Below, piece by piece: positions 1 to 11,060 of a DNA stretch of 64,000 nt. Under the pieces are notes generated by a model. That model had not been told where the DNA came from and did no database searches. It saw nothing but the letters and a program-made list of their open reading frames with translations. Source of the DNA: Kappaphycus alvarezii (taxonomy: Eukaryota > Rhodophyta > Florideophyceae > Gigartinales > Solieriaceae); contig NADL03000657.1 in NCBI GenBank assembly GCA_002205965.3, positions 682,001-746,000 of the forward strand, in the 5' to 3' direction. Position 1 is the first letter of the stretch. Every line of letters starts with the position of its first letter. The position numbers and the translations under genes were made by a program.

Positions 1-590
1 TGCGGATGTTTTGTACGTTAAAGACTACTCTACGGACTTCTGCGCTGGTTATGTCGTCTTCTTATATCCAGAATTGGATGGTGCTTCAAATGAAGTTCAT
101 GATGTCGATTTGCTATAACGCCGATTACTAAAACGTCACAATGTAGACGACGATAACAATGAAAATCCAACTCTGTCATGGCGTTTCGGTGTTTATCAGA
201 GACATCGTACATTACACTGAGAACTATATAATTCCCATGATTAAGATTGAGTTTACTTTGTTCAGATGAGTTTGAATAATCAAGGATTGTCGCACAATGA
301 TACCCACAAACATCTGCCAAGTATCAGGGATGATTTTCAATGGATAGGAGATTCATGCACCTCTCTTATTAATCAACTGGAGTCATTTCGTGACGATTTA
401 TCGCAGCAGAAGCAACGCATACAAATCCTGTAATCTGGACCATCCATGGAGTTTCGAGGTATAGAAGAGAGAAGGAAAGTGCTGAAGTCCCTGTACAAGG
501 CCATTGCCTTAAGATATGAGAATTCACTTCAGAAGGGGATGCCCGGTTATATTTGAGTCAAGTTATGCCGAAAATGCTGTTTTCTGTGAC
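1..590 (+). pseudogene. Degraded reading frame, 5' half, interrupted by element A
   Basis: I do not recognise this gene. Forward-strand frames hold stretches without stops (about 268-431, 445-555 and 516-595), separated by stops and at least one frameshift near 540-550. The 516-595 frame (starting MRIHFRRGC) runs up to the insertion site of element A. If element A and one copy of its 5-bp target duplication are removed, the same frame continues at 7518 to a stop at 7747-7749, with only one internal stop. This suggests the element landed in an old or decaying coding region. No domain, signal peptide or catalytic motif is visible. It could also be chance open frame in non-coding DNA. Confidence 0.3.
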
Positions 591-595
591 ACATA
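591..595. repeat. Target-site duplication ACATA, left of element A
   Basis: ACATA lies directly before the TG of the 5' LTR at 596 and is repeated exactly at 7513-7517, directly after the terminal CA at 7512. Five base pairs is the usual duplication length for Ty3/gypsy integrase. Confidence 0.85.
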
Positions 596-1315
596 TGATG
601 TGCGCAAATTCGCACACGAAAAAAATCTAGATGAGGACCATAATTGTATACAGTATCGGAATTGGGAAGATATTTTTACAGTTTTTGAATTTGTAAGATA
701 TTTTTAATTGGGTGAGTGTGTCAAATTCATCGGTTGATTTTTTATTTCAGGACACGCTGTCATAGTAGATGTCAGTTCAGTTCCAGGTTGTGGGTGATAC
801 TACGAGTGAATCTTAAAGGCCTATATAATGGCCACAGTAATTCCCACCCCTGGCCGATGGGTATCTGGCATAGGTATGGCACCTAGATATTTACCTTGAG
901 GAAATATCTTCTAATAGTCTCTCTGGTTCACACGATTCCCGTGAATGAGTTTTATGGTTCTTAGTATGTTTATTTGAGACTTTGGGGTTAGCCAAAAAGT
1001 CTATATAAGCCGAGTAAACTGCTTCCTCCTTGAGAGGTCAAGCAAGTTGGCAGACAACTTCAGGTCAAGCTCCGAGTAGTAGGAAGTTGAGAGTCAACTT
1101 CAGACCCAAAAAAACTTTTTCCTAAGCTGGTCGCAGATCATCAGTGGTAGACTCTGCTCCTTTTATACTTGCTTGTAGCCTCATTAACTCTCTTCTTTAT
1201 ACACTCCCTTTTGTTCGTTCAACAATACTACGGTAGCACTTTTGTCGCTCGCAACACCTCCGTCTTGGGGTAGTTGGTTCTAAGTATCTCTTCTCCCGAC
1301 GATTTACCCCTATCA
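596..1315 (+). repeat. 5' LTR of element A (short U3 form)
   Basis: The 720-bp LTR begins TGATGTGCGC and ends CCCTATCA. About 970-1315 (R/U5 plus the core promoter) matches the solo LTR at 38904-40407 and the 5' LTR of C. 596-860 matches instead the start of the 3' LTR of element C (63736-64000). The U3 is unrelated to the long U3 of the solo LTR. A small inverted repeat, TGTGCG/CGCACA, lies at the 5' tip. Confidence 0.85.
1002..1008 (+). promoter_or_regulatory. TATA box of LTR
   Basis: TATATAA sits in a block (AGTCTATATAAGC) conserved between this LTR and those at 40094 and 57365, although the U3 sequence upstream differs. It is the likely core promoter for retrotransposon transcription, with R starting shortly downstream. 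The transcription start itself cannot be read from sequence. Confidence 0.6.
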
Positions 1316-1317
1316 TT

Positions 1318-1334
1318 TGGTACTCTTGTGGAGG
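1318..1334 (+). other. Candidate primer-binding site
   Basis: TGGTACTCTTGTGGAGG starts two bases after the LTR end, the expected place for a tRNA-primed minus-strand start, and begins with TGG complementary to a tRNA CCA end. The same sequence follows the 5' LTR of C at 57681. I could not assign the tRNA. Confidence 0.55.
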
Positions 1335-1404
1335 GGGATGCACCCGAGGTATTCGAGTTGAGCAGTATTTGGGAACACTTCGGAAGGATTTTTTTTCTGT
1401 AATC

Positions 1405-2315
1405 ATGGATCTCAACGCTGCTCGTATAACGTTCACAGGGGCAAGAGTGAAGACGATGAGGAGTTTCTCTATACATATGTCAACGTGGTGATGCGTGAGA
1501 AGAGCGATGAAGGGAAGGCCGCAAGTATCTTCGCCTATCTTCATGGTGACGCAAAGCACAAATATAAGTCCAAGTTTATCGACGGGTGGTCTCTTAACGA
1601 GAATGGGCGTAACTTCGGTGAGGTATGTGAGTGGCTTGTGAAAGAGTATGCTAAGGAGGTAGAACCAGATGAGATGATTCGTACCGTTATAGAGACCCGG
1701 CTCAACTTCGACGATTTGTGAAGCTCATTGGTGTACTTGTGTGATCTTTATGAAAAGGCTGGGTTCAACGCCCAAGCCAAGTACAGAATGCTGCGTAAGG
1801 CGGCTGTGGATGATTAGCGGCTCTCCGATTTCCTCCTCATCAAAGGCCCTCACACTTTTGATGAACTGAAGGGTACCATAGTAGAATTTGTCAAAAATTT
1901 GGAGACGTTTCAGTCACTGAGTGAGGTACCGAGGGAAACCCGCACGTCGATGTCTATCGTACATCCTGAAAAGAATTATCTAAGGCCGGCTACTAGTGCA
2001 GCGGCATTAGAATCTGTCAGGAGCGATGTCAAAAACTTGGAAGAAAGGTTGGAAACCCGATTCGATAATCGACTTGACATGATAACCTCGCAGTTGGAAA
2101 GCCTTACTCTTACCATTAAGAAGAACCAGTCTGGGGCCCCTAAGGCCGCAGAAGTCTGTTCCTACTGTCACAAGCCTGGACACTTTGCAAACAGGTGTCC
2201 TGATAATCCACATAGAAACACTCGTTGTGGAAAGTGCGGTCGATATGGGCATCATGAAAGTAACTGCTGGTCTAAAGAGAACAGAAGAGCAAATTTATCG
2301 GAAGTAAAGAGTTAG
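1405..2315 (+). pseudogene. Element A gag (broken)
   Basis: Gag forms the particle and binds the RNA. The start ATG at 1405 (MDLNAARITF) matches that of C at 57766. A frameshift follows within the first ~25 codons. From 1485 the frame is open to a TGA at 1719-1721 (TTG in C), then a TAG near 1815, and open again from 1899 to 2315. The region at about 1999-2110 is likely coiled coil. Two CCHC zinc knuckles lie at about 2157-2275 (CSYCHKPGHFANRC and CGKCGRYGHHESNC spacing). An extra base near 2290 ends the frame early compared with element B, where the same frame runs on into the next segment. Confidence 0.85.
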
Positions 2316-2320
2316 TCAGG

Positions 2321-3285
2321 ACCAGAGGTGAAAATCTTACAAAATAAAAGGGATCAAAGGTTGACGGATGCCGGTAACGTATACATCGCTGAAGAGATTA
2401 GTCAAGTCAATGTGACAAAAAGGGATGGGGTGGGGAAGGGAACAATTTATCTAAGAAACCTAGGCTAGAGTATGGAATGCTGGAGCATATCCCGGCACCT
2501 GTACCTTCTCGAACCAAGAGGTCTGATCAAGTTGTTCCAGGAGTGGGAGTCACTCCGGCCAAGAAGGCGAAAAAGAGTAAGAAAGTTAAGAGTATCTCTA
2601 AGGACGTACTAGAGTATGTGAAGAGGTACAATTTGGTGGCTGAGCTTGCATCGGCCCCAACTGGAATAACTTTTGGTCAACTTTTGAGGGGCGACGCAGA
2701 GGTTGCGAGAAAAGAAATCAAAAAATTACCAGGTCTAATAAGTCCGCTAAGGGTAAGAAACTGTTTCTTCAATCGGCCTCGACAGCACCAAGACGTCTTA
2801 AGCTGGTACCAGTCAAAGTATTGGGTATGAAAACCCAAGCTCTCTTCGATTCGGGTGCTGTTCCAAACCTCATTTCAGAAACTTTGGTGACAGGTCTAGG
2901 TCTCGACATTACTCCAACGACTCGAAGGATAACTGTAGCAGATGGAACTGCCTCAAAATGCATGGGCACTGTTGACAAGTTTTCCGTGTTCTTTGGGGAC
3001 TCTAATGTTGATGTAGACTTTCTTGTCATGCCGGATCTCCCTTTCGATGCAATCATTGGCTGCTCCACAATGGAAAGACTAGGAACATGCATTGACTTTG
3101 GCAACCAAATGGTTTCAGTTAATATTGACGGCAGGAACGTGAAGATACCCCTGGATTTCGACAAAAGCACGCATCCTGAAGATTTAGAAGAAACGGACAG
3201 TGAAGATTTCACTTCTAGCTATGAAAGCGAAGATTCGGAACCAAATAACACTTTTGGTAGGGGAAAAGGGTACCCCTGGGGGTAA
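2321..3285 (+). pseudogene. Element A gag-pol linker and retropepsin protease
   Basis: A basic linker (2477-2830, rich in KKSKK) leads into an aspartic protease at about 2821-3285. The catalytic triplet is FDSGA near 2848-2862. The flap and second hydrophobic motif follow, with AIIGCSTMERLG near 3050-3085. Retropepsins of this family process the gag-pol polyprotein as homodimers. The linker frame and the protease frame are offset by an indel near 2730-2780, while in element B gag and the linker are one frame, so gag-pro-pol was probably a single polyprotein. An acidic tail (EETDSEDF...) follows the protease domain. Confidence 0.85.
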
Positions 3286-3448
3286 TGAACATGGCATGGG
3301 ACGATTATGATTCTGGGTTTGAAACAGATGACGACTGGAATTCTAGGATAGGTTTTAAACCTGAATTTGTTTCTTTTGTGATGATATCAAGTCAAAGGAC
3401 GAAATTCAGAGCATGAAAGAACATTAACTTTGCAAAGAAAACAAGAAT

Positions 3449-4930
3449 ATGTCGACTTCCCTATATGAAGATGTGAGCACACCGGAAGAGGTCCTTCCAA
3501 ATATTGAGGTTGAGAATCAAGAAGAAAAAGGGCGCTATATGGAAGAAATCCAAGGAAAAGTGCAGCACCTTCCCACCCCCGCCTCACTGAAAATATCCGA
3601 CATGTTAACACCTTCCGAAGTAATTGCATGGAGCTTTTCAGATTTAAGACAAGCAAGTGCACCGGTTACTCACTCGTTCGAACTTACCGACACTCAACCG
3701 ATTTACCACAAGCTTAGACATCAACCGCCAAAATATTACCAATTTATCTCAGAAAATGTTACAAGTATGCTGGAAAATGATATTATTCGACCAGTTTCAT
3801 CCCCATGGTCGTTTCTAGCTGTCTTCGCACCAAAGAAAGATGGCAAGCTGCGTTTTGCGTCGATTAACGACAACTGCACCAGAGAATGATACCGATCGAT
3901 TTCCGATTCCAAGTATGGAGGAAATCCTCGAAGACCTGAAGGATGGGAGATATTTCACCTCAATTGACGTTTACACTGGCTATTGGCAGATTCCATTGGC
4001 TGAAAAATGTAAGGAAATAACAACCTTTACCAGCAAAGCCGATACGTTCAGGCTCGAAGTAATGCCTTTTGGTCTCATGAATGCACCAGCTACATTCCAA
4101 ATAATGATGAACGAGGTTTTGAAAGGACTTCCATTCGCAAGAGTCTATATCGATGATGTCGTCATATTCTCAGAAACATTGGATCAGCACATCTCGCACG
4201 TTAAGACAGTTTGGAGAGGATATCGGAGTATAGCTTGAAAATTAAGTTGAGCAAATGCTTCTTTGGGAAAACTTCTATCCAATTGCTCGGTCATATCGTC
4301 GATCAAAAGGGAATTAGAATGGATCCAGAGAAAACGAAATAAATCAAGTTGGCACCTAGGCCCGCCTCAAAGACGGAGGTCCGAAGCTTCTTAACACTGG
4401 CCTCATATTACAGAAGATTTATCAAGATTTCGCCAAGACTGCAGCACCGTTACATGCCAGCACTACGAAGAACGGAAAAATTTACTGGAACGAGGAAATG
4501 GAAACTGCATTTCAGGAGCTTAAAGATAAGCTATGTGTCCCCTCCGTGCTCATCTATCCAAATTTCAAGAGACCATTTGTTGTGGAGACAGATGCCTCAG
4601 AACGGTCTTTGGGTGCCATTTTGTCCCAAAAAGATGAAAACGGAAGACTACATCCGGTTCAATTCGCAAGTCGCACTCTGAATGATGCGGAAAGTAGATA
4701 CTCAGTCTTCGAAAAAGAAGCGCTCGCTGTTGTCTTCGCACTGAAAAAGTTTCGCGTTTACCTTTTATCACTCGAGAAATTTGTCTTGATAACTGATCAC
4801 CAGGCACTTAAGGCAGCATTCCAAAAGAAAGATTTACATCACCGCTTGGCCCGATGGCTCGACATTTTTGCATAATATCGATTTGAAATTGTGTATAGAC
4901 CCGGACGCAATAATCAGCCTGCCGATTACC
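3449..4930 (+). pseudogene. Element A reverse transcriptase and RNase H (broken)
   Basis: The RT copies the element RNA into DNA. The fingers and palm begin near 3700 (PIYHKLRHQPPKY). Motif A reads YFTSIDVYTGYWQIPL at about 3952-4000. Motif B reads MPFGLMNAPATFQ near 4060-4100. The catalytic box YIDDVVIF is intact at about 4147-4170. RNase H follows, with VETDASERSLGA near 4580-4615 and DHQALKAAF near 4795-4820. The frame is broken near 3870-3880, near 4205-4215, by a TAA near 4340 and by indels near 4430-4490. Compared with C it has the same length and motif order. I am sure of the family and sure the copy as written is not translatable in one piece. Confidence 0.92.
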
Positions 4931-6267
4931 TATCCCGCTTGAGGGATCCACTGAGTCCAAGTAAAAAGGCTTCCGAGGACATCGTCGGAGTTGCCGAGGT
5001 GCAAGCGCCGAACGAAACATAGTACGAAGCTAATATATACGGACTGATTAAGTTCTTGGATGGAGTAGAAATGAGAAAGGTTAATCTTGAACAAAGAAAT
5101 TGGGTACGCAGGAATCAAAAGGCTTTTACATTGTGAAATGGGAAACTCTTCCGGCACACTAAAGCCGGTCCCCGACTAGTGGCCCCTTTGAAAGGAAGAA
5201 TGAAGATCTTGAGGGCTTTTCATGATGAATTAGGGCATTGGGATCACGAACAACCAAAAATTTGTAATTAAAAGATTCTGGTGGCCCAGTATCCGTAAGG
5301 TCGTCTATGATTTCGCGAAAAGCTGCGACAACTGTCAAAAATTCACTGCAATACGAAAGTTTAAGACAACTCTAAGTTTTCCAGTTTCCGGTCTCTTTGA
5401 AACCTTCTCAATTGACTTTGCGGGCCCGTTCAAGAAAAACTCCTCCGGAAACAAATATCTCCTTATAGGGTTGGGACATCTTACCGGATGGCCAGTAGCA
5501 GTTGCAGTTGAGAAGGCAAATGCTGAGGTGGTACTGAGCTTCATCGAAAAAGAAATAATTGAACCGTTTGGTCTTCCAAAATGATCATCTCGGATAAAGC
5601 TCTCTGTTTTACTGCAACTTCACTTCTTTGTTTTTTGGAAGAGAAAGGGATTCAGCTGAAGACCGTTCTCGCATACTCACCTATATCCAACGGGAAAGCG
5701 GAGAGGATGGTTGAAACCATCAAACGAGCAATATCGAAAACTATGTCGGAGAATGAAATCCAGTGAGAAGATGCCTTACCAAAAGTGTCATACGGCTATC
5801 GTCGAAGAAGAGGAAGAAATGGACGCTCACCATTCGAGCTAATGTACGTAAGGGCTCCTAGAATGTTACAGAGAGACATGGAAACAAATATTATCGATGA
5901 AGAGAGTAGGGAAGTTGAACTAATGGCCACCAAAGGCTGGATATCACACCGCGCGCTAACACAGACAAGAAATAGGGATGCAGAAACTGCAGTCAGAACC
6001 TTTTCAGTTGGCTCTAAAGTACTTGTAGTACATGGAAAAGCAATGCAGCAGGCTGTGAAGTGGCCGGCCTTCCAAACCAAGTACTCGAACCCTTGCATCG
6101 TCACGGAAGAAAGACACCCGCACTATCAGCTCTGTTCAAGCTCAGGGAAGAGATCAAGGAGGGCCATCCATGCACGTCGTCTGGTCCCTTACCATCAGAG
6201 GCCTGAAGAATTCCTTCTCACACAGGACTATGCGCAACGACGGGGCATACTCATCTTTAACTATAGA
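4931..6267 (+). pseudogene. Element A integrase (broken)
   Basis: Integrase inserts the cDNA. The zinc-binding N-terminus is visible as GHWD near 5235 and SCDNCQKF near 5325-5343. The core has DFAGPF (first Asp) near 5416-5433, SDKALCF (second Asp) near 5590-5610 and GKAERMVETIKRA (Glu) near 5692-5730. The C-terminal part runs through 5785-6260, with a VGSKVLVVHGKAM beta-strand region. Stops or indels occur near 4873 (TAA), 5020, 5136, 5265, 5580 and 5764. No GPY/F or chromodomain signature was recognised at the end. In this copy the integrase tail frame runs into the start region of the next reading frame. Confidence 0.88.
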
Positions 6268-7365
6268 ATGATTCCTATGGGAGGAAAAAAGGCTGGGAAT
6301 GGATCATCTCGATTACGCGGGACTACTACGAACTCCACGTAATCATCCATTTCTACATTAATATATGCCTATGTTTTCGTACGTTGAACGGACCAATTGC
6401 TCCCTGAAGAAGATTTCCGACTATTAATAAGAGTTCTATTTTCATTCCAAAACGGAAGGTTCACGGAAGCAGGTCCAGAGTTTGTGGAGGTAATATATCA
6501 TTACTCAATAGGAAGATATGGAATGGTAGCTGCCGGAGACTTGTCGCAAACGTATCTGAATATTATCCGTCCAATTTACGTATTTCTGAAGAACAACCAA
6601 GATGTGCGACTGAGAGGTTACGCCTTACCCCCGGATATGGAATACAGACTGGTCCCGTATCCTCTATGCGAACCTTACGTTTCTACGCCACAACTTGGGA
6701 ACGTTGGAGGCGGCAAGGATCTTCCTGAAGCAGTAATGATGACCAGAGGAGGACCATCGGGAGACAATAACCTGCTCAGAAGAGGTTCTCGTCGTCCCCC
6801 GAGAGGACCTCGTGCAGGTCCCAGTACGTCAGGAACTGGCCGGGGCCATTCATCGGACAGCCCGCCACAACTTCGTCCGTATCCCTCCTTCAAAACCATG
6901 CACAGCATACAGTTTGGAAGAAGAAGATTATCTTTTTGGTTGCACAATATCTCCGAGGACGCGAAAGATGCACAGGTCATATCTTATTTCATAATAAGCA
7001 TCTATTTATGCTTTCGGGCGCTATATGGAACCCGCTTATCTTATGAAGATTCATTCTTGATGATGCGTGTCTTCTTTTCTTATCGGCATCCATTCCTCCG
7101 GCATCTTCCAGAAGAGTTTGCATATCATATATATTTTTTCACTCTTGGAAGATTCGGAAGAGTAGCGGAAGAAGAATGTATTCAACCCCACCTTGATGTT
7201 ATCAAACCAATATATGAGGCTATGCTACAAAGTGAGGTACCAGTAATGCGAACCTACTTTTTAGAGCATCATATTGGTAATCAGTTGCATCCGTACCCGT
7301 TTGAGAGACCATACATTTTATCAATAAGACAGCGAACAATAACGGAAGCAGAAGAAGAGCAGTGA
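6268..7365 (+). CDS. Third reading frame of element A: two-copy unknown domain
   Basis: The product is not recognised. A start at 6268 (MIPMGGK) is shared with C at 62612, but a few indels between 6290 and 6395 break its frame here. From 6397 to 7365 the frame is open for 322 codons. The first domain (about 6400-6690) and the second (about 7030-7315) are homologous to each other. Both contain an ED...RV.FS block, an EF...IY/Y..GR.G.VA block, an II/IKPIY block and an L.PYP...PY end. Each is preceded by a short hydrophobic stretch ending ICLCFR.L. Between them is a Gly/Pro/Arg/Ser-rich linker (about 6745-6870). The position is where env would sit, but no envelope hallmark is visible. Confidence 0.7.
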
Positions 7366-7375
7366 CGAGTCGGGG

Positions 7376-7512
7376 CTTCCTCAACTCTCTTCTATATACA
7401 CTCCCTTTTGTTCGTTCAACAATACCACGGTAGCACTTTTGTCGCTCGCAACACCTTCTTCTCAGAATAATTGGTCCTGAGGATCTCTTCCCTCGCCGAT
7501 TTACCCCTATCA
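7376..7512 (+). repeat. Truncated 3' LTR of element A
   Basis: Only the last ~137 bp of the LTR remain, joined directly to the third reading frame's downstream sequence (GACGAGTCGGGGC). The whole U3, the polypurine tract and the TATA region present at the matching place in C are gone. The end CCCTATCA and the adjoining ACATA duplication are intact, so the deletion happened inside the integrated element. Confidence 0.85.
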
Positions 7513-7749
7513 ACATACTTTCAAGCATGTCGTAAGGCATAAATCCCTTGTATGTTACGAATTTTCTCTGAGATTTCAAAGATTATGCGTGGGTTGATAG
7601 ATTCAGCAGATGTTCTCCAATTCTATCCAAGTTCCTCCGAAACAAAGTTACCTTCTAATGATAGTTCATTGCTTTGTCAAGTTCACTTCTCAGAACTCTG
7701 TGAATGCATGTACATAAATCACCGAAATGACAGGTTGAGCATGTTTTGA
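7513..7749 (+). pseudogene. Degraded reading frame, 3' half, after element A
   Basis: This continues the frame left at 590 once the element is removed. The first five bases are the right copy of ACATA. The frame has a TAA near 7542-7544 and is then open from 7552 to the stop at 7747-7749, with a Cys-rich end (LCQVHFSELCECMY). The product is not recognised, and it may be chance open frame. Confidence 0.3.
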
Positions 7750-10700
7750 AAGTGCGGAAGTGGAAGTAAGGGGAAAATGATGAAGTTGTTGGGAACATTT
7801 GCGTATAGTACAGATGAAGCGTACTTTTCAGTCAGTTACGTCGGTACAAGGTCAAATTAAAAATTTATATTACCCCTGTATGTTGTAGTTGGTACCAGCA
7901 ACAAAACAAGAGGGAAGGTAAATAACTTTGTATGGTCCTTTTGCAGGAGAGTTCGGCAATTTGACAAGGCAGATGGTACATACACACGTCCGTTAGAACT
8001 CAAAAAGGTCGAACAGAATTGTTCACAATACCCTGCTATGTGCATGGGAAACGGTTCCCTTAACTGTTGCATGATTCTTTGGATGCGTGGCTCTAAGTTT
8101 GGGAGATGACGGCCTTAGGAGCTTCGCCATTGCGGTACCATTCATGGACTTGTCTAGGTTTTTCTCCTATTCCATTAGCCACACGTGGCAGAGAATTACA
8201 TTAAACTAAGCGAGCGGGCGTAAGATCGTTTCGTAATTTCAAATGTTTTGGAACGGGCTTTGTACTTATCGGTTCATGAACCTGAAGGTGGTCAACAGAG
8301 TCGATTAGAGAAGTTAGAGTAATTATACTGGTAGCTCAAAAGAGCTTGTAATGTGTTCACACATCTGTTTTAGGAAAGTAGTAGATATGCGTGTTAGCTC
8401 AAATTACCAATTACACTGGTCAAGATATATGCGAATAATAATGCATATTATATACAGTTCAAGTTGTGAATGGGGGAACAATGAGCTCCTCTTGCGTAGT
8501 GGTTTGGCTGTGGCTAGCGTAAATTTAATTGGCATTTTCCTCGCTTTTTCGTTGGGCTCAAGTGTTTTGAAAGGTGCTGCCAGGCAGTCATACATAATGG
8601 TTGCTCATTATCGCTATTTTAGGTATTTTTTATGATAAATTTATTTTTTTTGGAAGGAGTCCGTATTGCGCAGCATTGAAAAACGCAAGCCACTGTTCAT
8701 TATTTTAGACAATGTTAGGTCTCTTGCAATAAAGCTAAAGGTAAGCATACTTATAACAAGATAGAATGTACTGTTCCCAAGAGCAGCCACCGGAACAGTG
8801 AAAGCTAAAGCCTAGAATAAATAGAAGAAGGAAAAAAACGATTGGGAGCAGTTACCACGAACAGACTAGCCAATCGAAGATAAATATCGAAGTAAATTAC
8901 TACTTCATAAAATAATCAACACGAAGCAGAAGCAAAAAGCTAAACATTAGCCAGGGGCCACCCTAGGGTACCCGCAAAAATTAACAAAAAAAACCACAAC
9001 AAAAGATAAGCCATACAGCCAGAAAAATATTACAGAACAAAACCAAAACAGCAAACTAAGGCATAGACAGCTATAAATAGACTGAAAAAGAGAACGCAAC
9101 GATCGAACATTACCATTAACAGACCAAAAACGGACCAACGCCAAGTCAAAGACCACAACAAGACCAGAACAGATCAGAAAAGCGATTCGGATGAAAGTTA
9201 AGAGAACGGAGCGAGAGAGGGCCAAAGAATATCCCAGGATATTGTTTTGCTCCCCAAATGACGGTGATGAGGCGTAATCTACGACAAATAGGAAGCGAGT
9301 AGAGCTTTTTGGCTGGTGTTACACCTCAATTATGCACATACGGAGATTTTGAGCAGATTATGGCTGATATTGATGTGTTTGTTTTAAGTACGAGATGAGT
9401 GTGGTTGATGTTGATGTTGCTGGTGATGGTGCAGGTGGAACATACTGTACCACCACTCCATTATATTTTAGACTACTATACCAGAGATATTCAGGATAAT
9501 TCTAGGCTTTGAACCAGGCGACTTCCCACATTACCATAGAAATACCATAACATTTAAACTGAGCTGGAGCAGTATACATTGTGTCAACATGAGCCACATC
9601 TTCGAAATCACATCCCAAAAGATATCAAATGTGTATCGAGCAGCTACAGTGTTGATGGAAGTCTACTGTGAGCCGTACAAGCAGAGCTTACAATGTCTGA
9701 CATAACTACTGACCGTTGTGCATTACTTTTTGGAATTTCTTTATTGCGGCAAAACAAGTACTTACTTCTACTCTCTGATGATGAATTCTTCTTCTTCTTC
9801 TTAGATTTTCCCGGAACGTCGTACGAAAGGCCTTATGTAAACGTTTTGCAGCCTCTCTGCACTTTATGTACGAGTAGAACAAAGTCTAGTGTAAAGTTAG
9901 GGTACCATAGATAAAAGGATAATTGCTGAGATGTGTGTTGAGTGAGAGGAGAATGAAAAAAGTTTTCTTATTGTTTTTAAAAGATAAGGGAAGCCAAGGA
10001 AAGGGAACTTATCTCCATCCGAAGGCGTTGGCGTCTCAAAATCTAGCTATATACCTAACAACGGAGCGCTCTATGGTTGAGATTTACCGTTACAGTACAG
10101 TACAGTAGTGTACTACTGGGTAGTAATGTACTGTAGTGTAGAAGTTCATGGAAGACTAGCACAACGAAGCACAGTATGAAACATTAAAATCGCAATAGAT
10201 TGTGTCGTTTTAGACCAAAAGGCCTCTTCCGTGCGTACTACCACCCGAGGCCGGGGAGAAAGTAACCAAAAGCTGGACTCAGTTACTTCCTTATTCCAGT
10301 CCCAATTTCATGCTACTAATATGTATCTATCATAGCACCTTACTCATATCAGGAACACTTTGCCTTATAGGAGGACAGTTTTCGTTACTTTTTGGAAAGG
10401 TAAATATTTTGGAAGCCCGGAATTTTTTCTATAAAAAAGGCTTTTTACTATAAGATACAGCAGAATTGTTCTTACTGTACATTGTTTTGAGATAATCACG
10501 ATAATATGAACTATATTTCCTTCCAAAATGAAGTCTTTTTCAATACATCCTGGGGAGAGCCATGTCTGAGAAGGGGAAAATGGTCTAGCCTTAACCGAGT
10601 TCAATAATCGTGAAAAGTTTGTTTTGATCGGCCATCTACACTCACAAATTAACACAGAAAGACAATAAATGGACGGAGGCACAAAAACTTTGTATTGAAG

Positions 10701-10849
10701 AAGTGCTAAACGTAGTCCCAGTATGAGAAAAACGGGTTTATAGACATTAAAGTAACCAATTTTTCACTGTACTGACAACTCCTCATTCGCTCTTTTCCGT
10801 TTCGAAATCATTTGGAGCTAAACTCCAAAAGAGTCGAGCGCCATTGTAA
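7750..10849. other. No recognisable gene
   Basis: I see only short, unsupported frames on both strands here. Features of note are a CTT run at 9788-9803 and a cluster of TACAGTA/GTACTGTA words at 10093-10140. No domain, repeat of the other elements or RNA gene was recognised. Confidence 0.5.
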
Positions 10850-11060
10850 GGCAATGAAAGAGTGCCGGGCAATGAGGTCTCCCCATCGGAAGGCGATAAG
10901 ACAGCAGCACAATCTGGCACACACACACAGCTCTATAAGGAGATCGAAGCTTTTGCCCTCTTAAAGCACCCTTCGATGCAGTAGCATAGTGTACCGCGCC
11001 TGAGACGAGTCTAGGTACAATTATGATACGGTCGGGGTGCGGTACGGTATAATACGTAGG
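10850..11060 (-). repeat. Possible degenerate relative of the element D LTR
   Basis: The block with a (CA)n tract followed by CTTAAAGCACCCTTCGATGCAGTAGCA (10907-10990) resembles the same order in the D LTRs: CACACACACA at about 13200, TTTAAGCACCCTGGTATGAAGTAGCA at 13245-13270, and the right LTR near 23230-23250. Similarity fades after about 11060. It is likely an old solo or fragmentary LTR, but the call rests on one short block. Confidence 0.35.

Larger units (their letters stand above)
596..7512 (+). mobile_element. Ty3/gypsy LTR retrotransposon, element A
   Basis: This 6,917-bp element is bounded by TG...CA ends and a perfect ACATA target duplication. The order is 5' LTR, primer-binding site, gag with two zinc knuckles, protease, reverse transcriptase, RNase H, integrase, a third reading frame, and a 3' LTR cut down to its last ~137 bp. 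This gene order is that of Ty3/gypsy (Metaviridae). No chromodomain is visible after the integrase, unlike element D. It is closely similar to element C at 56205-64000 along the whole internal region. Premature stops (for example 1719-1721) and single-base indels break the coding frames, so it looks inactive unless the indels are sequencing errors. Confidence 0.93.

Noticed and set aside
2769..3212. Long minus-strand frame over the element A protease
   Set aside because: It is the shadow of a conserved coding strand; the plus strand has the DSG motif and the family alignment.
8690..8760. KPLFIILDNVRSLAIK, resembling a DDE transposase segment
   Set aside because: A single short match without any other transposase motif nearby is not enough.
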